Shown: piece by piece, positions 4,850 through 8,318 of the stretch
How positions within the stretch are numbered: the stretch's first letter is position 1
Layout: each line of letters begins with the position of its first letter
Origin: Lentisphaeria bacterium
GTDB lineage: Bacteria; Verrucomicrobiota; Lentisphaeria; Victivallales; UBA1829
DNA length: 8,318 nucleotides
NCBI GenBank assembly: GCA_019408975.1
Contig: DXVA01000150.1
Span: 1 to 8,318, forward strand
Direction: 5' to 3'
Notes under the pieces: generated by a model
What the model was told of the DNA's origin: nothing
The model's input: the letters and a program-made list of their open reading frames with translations, nothing else
Database searches by the model: none
Program-made: the position numbers and the translations under genes

Positions 4850-7800
4850 ATGAAAAAGTTGTTTTCAGTCTTCATTGCCGTGATCGCGCTGTTTGACGTT
4901 GCCGGGGCAGGAATCGAACGCGCTCCGGATGGACGGATTCAGGTGGAAAATCTGAAATTCGGCGTGCAGGTCATTCTGCCTGACGGCAGAAGTGTTGAAC
5001 AGCATCAGCCCGGAGTGCTTACGTTTCCGGGAGAGGGTGCGGAGAAAACGGAACAGGGATTGCGCCGTTACGGAAAATTCAGACTGACCGATACCGCCGT
5101 GTTCGATTTTACGGAAACGGTCAGGCGTGTCTCCGATTACGAATCGACTTTCCGCTACGTGCTCTCCACTCGCGGGGAGTCGCCGACCCGGCTTTTCAGC
5201 CTTGTCTTGCGCATTCCTCTGCCAGATTACCAGCGGCGGCCGCTTCTGGTTGACGGAGTCAGCCGGCATTTTTCAGGCATCCCCAGGGAAATTCATGTCA
5301 ACGGGACACAGTATCAGCTGCCGCTTGAAAACGGCATTCTCGAGTTGACGGTTCCCATACCAAGACAGGTTATGATCATTCCCGGGCCCACTGTGCAGAT
5401 TCGTTTTGTCTTCGGTTACAGCAGGAAGAAATACGCCAATCTGGACCTTGTCATGCGTTATCGTCCTTATCAGGCTCAGCCGGTTGATTTGAGCGGCGCG
5501 ATGAATATGGGATTTGCCGATGAAGTCGCGGGAGACGGCAAAGGCGGCTGGACGGATCAGGGGGCGGACAATGATCTTTCCATGATGAAGCCCGGTATGC
5601 AGAAAATGTCCGGTATCCCGTTCCGGATTGTTGATCCCGCTGCCAATCACGGCAAGTCGTGCATTGCCATGCGGGGTAAGGCGCGCCCCGGTTTCCGGAA
5701 GTCCGCGCGGGTATCCGTCCCGGGGTTTGCCGGACGGACTCTTTTTCTCCTGAACGGGCTGGGATGGGCGCCGTCGCGGGAGAAGCCGGTCGGAAAGGTC
5801 ACCGTCACTTATGCCGACGGGCAGAAGCAGGAATACATTCTTAAATGCGGTATTGATACCGGCAATTTCTGGAAACCGTACCGGCTTGAAAATGCTGAAG
5901 TCGTCTGGCGTGCACAGAACCGCGCAGCCGCAATCGGGCTGTACGCCACGCGGATTCCTCTGGAATCGAAACCGGTCAGAGAACTTGAATTCACATCCAT
6001 GAACCAGGTGTGGATGATTGTCGGCGCGACAATCGGGACTGCGGCGCCGCCTGCGAGGGATTCCGACACCGTCATCCGGCGTGGGGAAGACTGGGTCCCG
6101 CTTGCCAGCCGCTTCGATACGGCGAAGGAATCCGCCGCCGATCTCTCCTGCCTGCTTGACGCTCCTGCCGGGAAATATGGATTTGTCACTGTTTCCGGCG
6201 ATCATTTCGAATTTACGGGACGTCCCGGCATTCCGGTGCGTTTCTGGGGATGCAATCTTTGCTCCGGTTCACAGTATGATTCGGAGGAGGCGACGCGGAA
6301 GATGCTGGACAATATCGCAAGCTGCGGCTACAATGCCATCCGGCTTCATCATTTTGACAACAGCCTTGTCACGCGCAGGAATCTGCCACGCGACGAGATC
6401 AACCCGCAGCAGATGAGAAAACTTGATTTTCTGCTTTCCGAGGCGAAAAAGCGCGGTATTTATGTGACGCTCGATCTCTTTACGCTGCGCTGGTGGGCTA
6501 AGATTCCGAAATACGGGGAACTCCGGCGCGGAGACTACAAACTGCTCTGCTATTTTGACGAGGACGTCCGCGGGGATCTGATCCGCATATCCAGAGACCT
6601 GCTCGGACATAAGAATCCCTATACCGGTCTCCGCTGGGCTGATGATCCGGCTGTCATCTTCATTAATCTCGTAAATGAAGGCACACTTTCAACGCTTGTC
6701 CCGCGTGCCAACGCCCGGTGCAAAAAGGCGATAGATGCCGCATTCGGGAAATATCTTGCGATGCGGAAACTCGCCGACACGCCGCAAAACCGTCAAATAC
6801 ATTACACGGAGTTCCTGACATTTACAGGCAAAGAATTTTTCAGCCATCTGAAACGGGAACTTGTTTCGATCGGAGTGCGCATCCCGCTCTGCGACCAGAA
6901 CTTCGACGAACCCGCCGGAGATACCCGGCATCACTATGACTATGTGGATACGCACTTTTACTGGTGCCATCCGGTAGCGGTCGGAAAAGAAGCGGACGGG
7001 CTGCCATCCTACATTGCCGCCGGCTCCGCCATTGCGTCCAATGCGGGAGGGCTGCGCCATGTGTTCCATGTTCCGGTTTCCGGCAAACCCATGGTCGTTT
7101 CCGAATGGAATTTCTGTTATCCCAACCCCTGTCTTTTCGAGGGTGCATTGCTGACCGGAGCTTATGCCGCGCTTCAGGATTACAGCGGGCTGATGCAGTT
7201 CTATTATGCAGGGCGTCGCGGAGAGGAACAGCCGCGGCCGCTTGAATCTTTCCTGATTTCCGCCAATCCGCTTCAGAAACTCGCCGCCCGGTGCGGAGCA
7301 TTCTTCTTCTTTCGCGGAGATGTCGCTCCATCGGAAAAAACGGTTCTTATGACGGAGAAAGCCGCACCGCGGATCGGCAGCCGCCTTCCGCTTATCAGCA
7401 AAGTCCGCCGTTATTCCACGACTGCTCCGTCGGGAATTCCCGTGATTGCCGTGCCGGAAGAAAGGGTTGATCTCTCCGGACGGGATGTGATCAGGAGAGT
7501 GCGTGACGATATGTTTTTTGCGGAACTTCGCAGAGCCGGAATCATTCCCGAATATGAAACCGGACAATCAGGCCGCCCGGTGATCAGTTCTACGGGAGAG
7601 ATTGAACTTGACTCCGGGCGGCGGAGCCTGAAAGTGATGACGGCGCGGAGCGAGGCTTTGGTCGTTTCACCTGGAGAGCGTTCCGCAGGCAGATTCCTGA
7701 GTGTTGAAAACGGGCGGGCGCCCGCAGCATTTTTTGCGGCAAGCCTGGACAACAGGGCATTGCCCGACAGCCGCCGGATTTTACTGCTTCACCTTACGGA

Positions 7801-8062
7801 TGTCAAAAGCGAAAATATGGCATTCAGCGACAAGGAGATGACAATTCTGAAAGATATCGGTTCTTCTCAGCTGCTGCTTCGCCGGAACAAAGCCGCTGCG
7901 GAGTTGCGCCTGAACCGTCCATGCCGGGTTTTTGCGTGTGAATATACCGGCGAACGGCGTTTTGAAATTCCGGTTGCGAAGAAAGCCGGAAACTGTCTGG
8001 TGACGCTGGATAACAGCGCAGGGGAACAGGGAGTGATGCTCTATGAAGTCGTGGCGGAGTAA
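4850..8062 (+). CDS. Secreted multidomain glycoside hydrolase, clan GH-A-like (cellulase-family type)
   Basis: The 1070-residue product begins with a signal peptide (KK, hydrophobic core, likely cut after A18-G-A20). Residues about 25-210 form a strand-rich domain. About 213-410 is a second beta-sandwich-like module marked by GFADEVAGDGKGGWTDQG (W234), seen in other large secreted glycosidases. The catalytic barrel covers about 450-810: R464-F-W-G-C-N469, GYNAIRLHHFDN (I497-H501), AKKRGIYVTLDL, FINLVN609-E610 as likely acid/base, VDTHFYW (D700-W705) and MVVSE752-W as likely nucleophile. These are the spacings and strand ends of clan GH-A retaining enzymes near GH5/GH39. A C-terminal beta-rich domain ends the protein. 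It should hydrolyse a beta-linked polysaccharide or oligosaccharide outside the cytoplasm; the substrate is unknown. It is the last gene of the operon, 41 bases after the pseudopilin. The exact GH family is uncertain. Confidence 0.85.
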   Translation: MKKLFSVFIAVIALFDVAGAGIERAPDGRIQVENLKFGVQVILPDGRSVEQHQPGVLTFPGEGAEKTEQGLRRYGKFRLTDTAVFDFTETVRRVSDYESTFRYVLSTRGESPTRLFSLVLRIPLPDYQRRPLLVDGVSRHFSGIPREIHVNGTQYQLPLENGILELTVPIPRQVMIIPGPTVQIRFVFGYSRKKYANLDLVMRYRPYQAQPVDLSGAMNMGFADEVAGDGKGGWTDQGADNDLSMMKPGMQKMSGIPFRIVDPAANHGKSCIAMRGKARPGFRKSARVSVPGFAGRTLFLLNGLGWAPSREKPVGKVTVTYADGQKQEYILKCGIDTGNFWKPYRLENAEVVWRAQNRAAAIGLYATRIPLESKPVRELEFTSMNQVWMIVGATIGTAAPPARDSDTVIRRGEDWVPLASRFDTAKESAADLSCLLDAPAGKYGFVTVSGDHFEFTGRPGIPVRFWGCNLCSGSQYDSEEATRKMLDNIASCGYNAIRLHHFDNSLVTRRNLPRDEINPQQMRKLDFLLSEAKKRGIYVTLDLFTLRWWAKIPKYGELRRGDYKLLCYFDEDVRGDLIRISRDLLGHKNPYTGLRWADDPAVIFINLVNEGTLSTLVPRANARCKKAIDAAFGKYLAMRKLADTPQNRQIHYTEFLTFTGKEFFSHLKRELVSIGVRIPLCDQNFDEPAGDTRHHYDYVDTHFYWCHPVAVGKEADGLPSYIAAGSAIASNAGGLRHVFHVPVSGKPMVVSEWNFCYPNPCLFEGALLTGAYAALQDYSGLMQFYYAGRRGEEQPRPLESFLISANPLQKLAARCGAFFFFRGDVAPSEKTVLMTEKAAPRIGSRLPLISKVRRYSTTAPSGIPVIAVPEERVDLSGRDVIRRVRDDMFFAELRRAGIIPEYETGQSGRPVISSTGEIELDSGRRSLKVMTARSEALVVSPGERSAGRFLSVENGRAPAAFFAASLDNRALPDSRRILLLHLTDVKSENMAFSDKEMTILKDIGSSQLLLRRNKAAAELRLNRPCRVFACEYTGERRFEIPVAKKAGNCLVTLDNSAGEQGVMLYEVVAE

Positions 8063-8074
8063 GGAATTGCCGCA

Positions 8075-8318
8075 TCATGGCTTCCTGTAAAAACTCAGGA
8101 GCTTTTCCGTGATCGTTTCCCACGAACAGGCTTCGGCGTTTTTCCGTCCGTTTGCCGCCAGCCGGGCAGAAAGAGAGGGGTCGAAGTAAAGTTCCGCGAT
8201 TGCTCCTGCAAGTGCACCGGCATCGGCGGTGTCCGTAAAACGGAGATTGCCGCCGTCATGCCCGAAATCGGCAAGTCCGCCGGTCCGGGCGCAGATCACC
8301 GGGCATTCCGCCGACCAT
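8075..8318 (-). CDS. C-terminal end of a GT4-type glycosyltransferase (5' part beyond right edge)
   Basis: The reverse strand is open from the right edge to the TGA at 8075-8077, giving 80 codons. SAECPVICARTGGLADFGHDG is the end of the nucleotide-sugar-binding domain of GT-B fold, family 4 (group 1) glycosyltransferases: the family pattern is a Pro-Val-Ile strand followed by Gly-Gly. Then come ADAGALAGAIAELYFDPSLSARLA-like segments and a last helix with SWETITEKLLSFY, the usual C-terminal end of the family. The acidic residue after GG is Asp (LAD) rather than the common Glu. The enzyme would build a glycan or glycolipid in the cytoplasm. It converges on the glycosidase gene with 12 bases between the stops and no visible terminator. 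The catalytic half is outside the window, so donor and acceptor are unknown. Confidence 0.82.
   Translation of the reverse strand, partial: WSAECPVICARTGGLADFGHDGGNLRFTDTADAGALAGAIAELYFDPSLSARLAANGRKNAEACSWETITEKLLSFYRKP

Noticed and set aside
5273..6205. A 310-codon minus-strand frame inside the glycosidase gene, and a similar one at 6689-7567
   Set aside because: Both lie entirely opposite the glycosidase, whose signal peptide, catalytic motifs and ribosome-binding site are clear. They are typical antisense shadows in GC-rich third-position coding DNA.
1..8318. CRISPR arrays, insertion sequences, tRNA or rRNA genes
   Set aside because: I saw no regularly spaced repeats, transposase motifs with terminal repeats, or tRNA/rRNA-like segments on either strand.

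Overview
The window looks like chromosomal DNA from a Lentisphaerota bacterium, probably Victivallales (Victivallis-like). The support is the gene repertoire: a DUF4838 protein, a GntR/LacI hybrid regulator, a pseudopilin with the FTLIELLVVVSIIAILAG signature, and a large secreted glycosidase carrying a GGWTDQG module. This placement rests on recalled family distribution, not on a marker gene.

Left part (1-1860): this stretch is visibly more AT-rich than the rest. The minus strand carries a long open frame that runs off the left edge. It is a DUF4838 protein and appears to lack its N-terminus. Its 5' end meets, head to head, a plus-strand fragment (about 1507-1830) that looks like the C-terminal end of another protein. 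Both genes seem to have lost their 5' halves at the same place, as one deletion between two divergent genes would produce.

Middle (1861-2928): a complete two-domain GNAT acetyltransferase follows. A perfect 14-bp inverted repeat brackets its start codon. The gap after it ends in a consensus sigma-70-type promoter (TTGACA, 16 bp, TATAAT), with a tandem 13-bp repeat lying on the predicted transcription start.

Right part (2929-8062): three tightly packed plus-strand genes form an apparent operon. They are a GntR-headed LacI-type sugar-sensing regulator, a type II/IV-pilin-like protein, and a secreted clan GH-A-like glycoside hydrolase of 1070 residues. The likely logic is that a saccharide is sensed, the repressor releases the promoter, and the glycosidase is made together with a dedicated pseudopilin. 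Whether the pseudopilin helps export or display the enzyme is a hypothesis.

Right edge (8075-8318): the C-terminal end of a GT4-type glycosyltransferase on the minus strand converges on the operon, with only 12 bases between the two stop codons.
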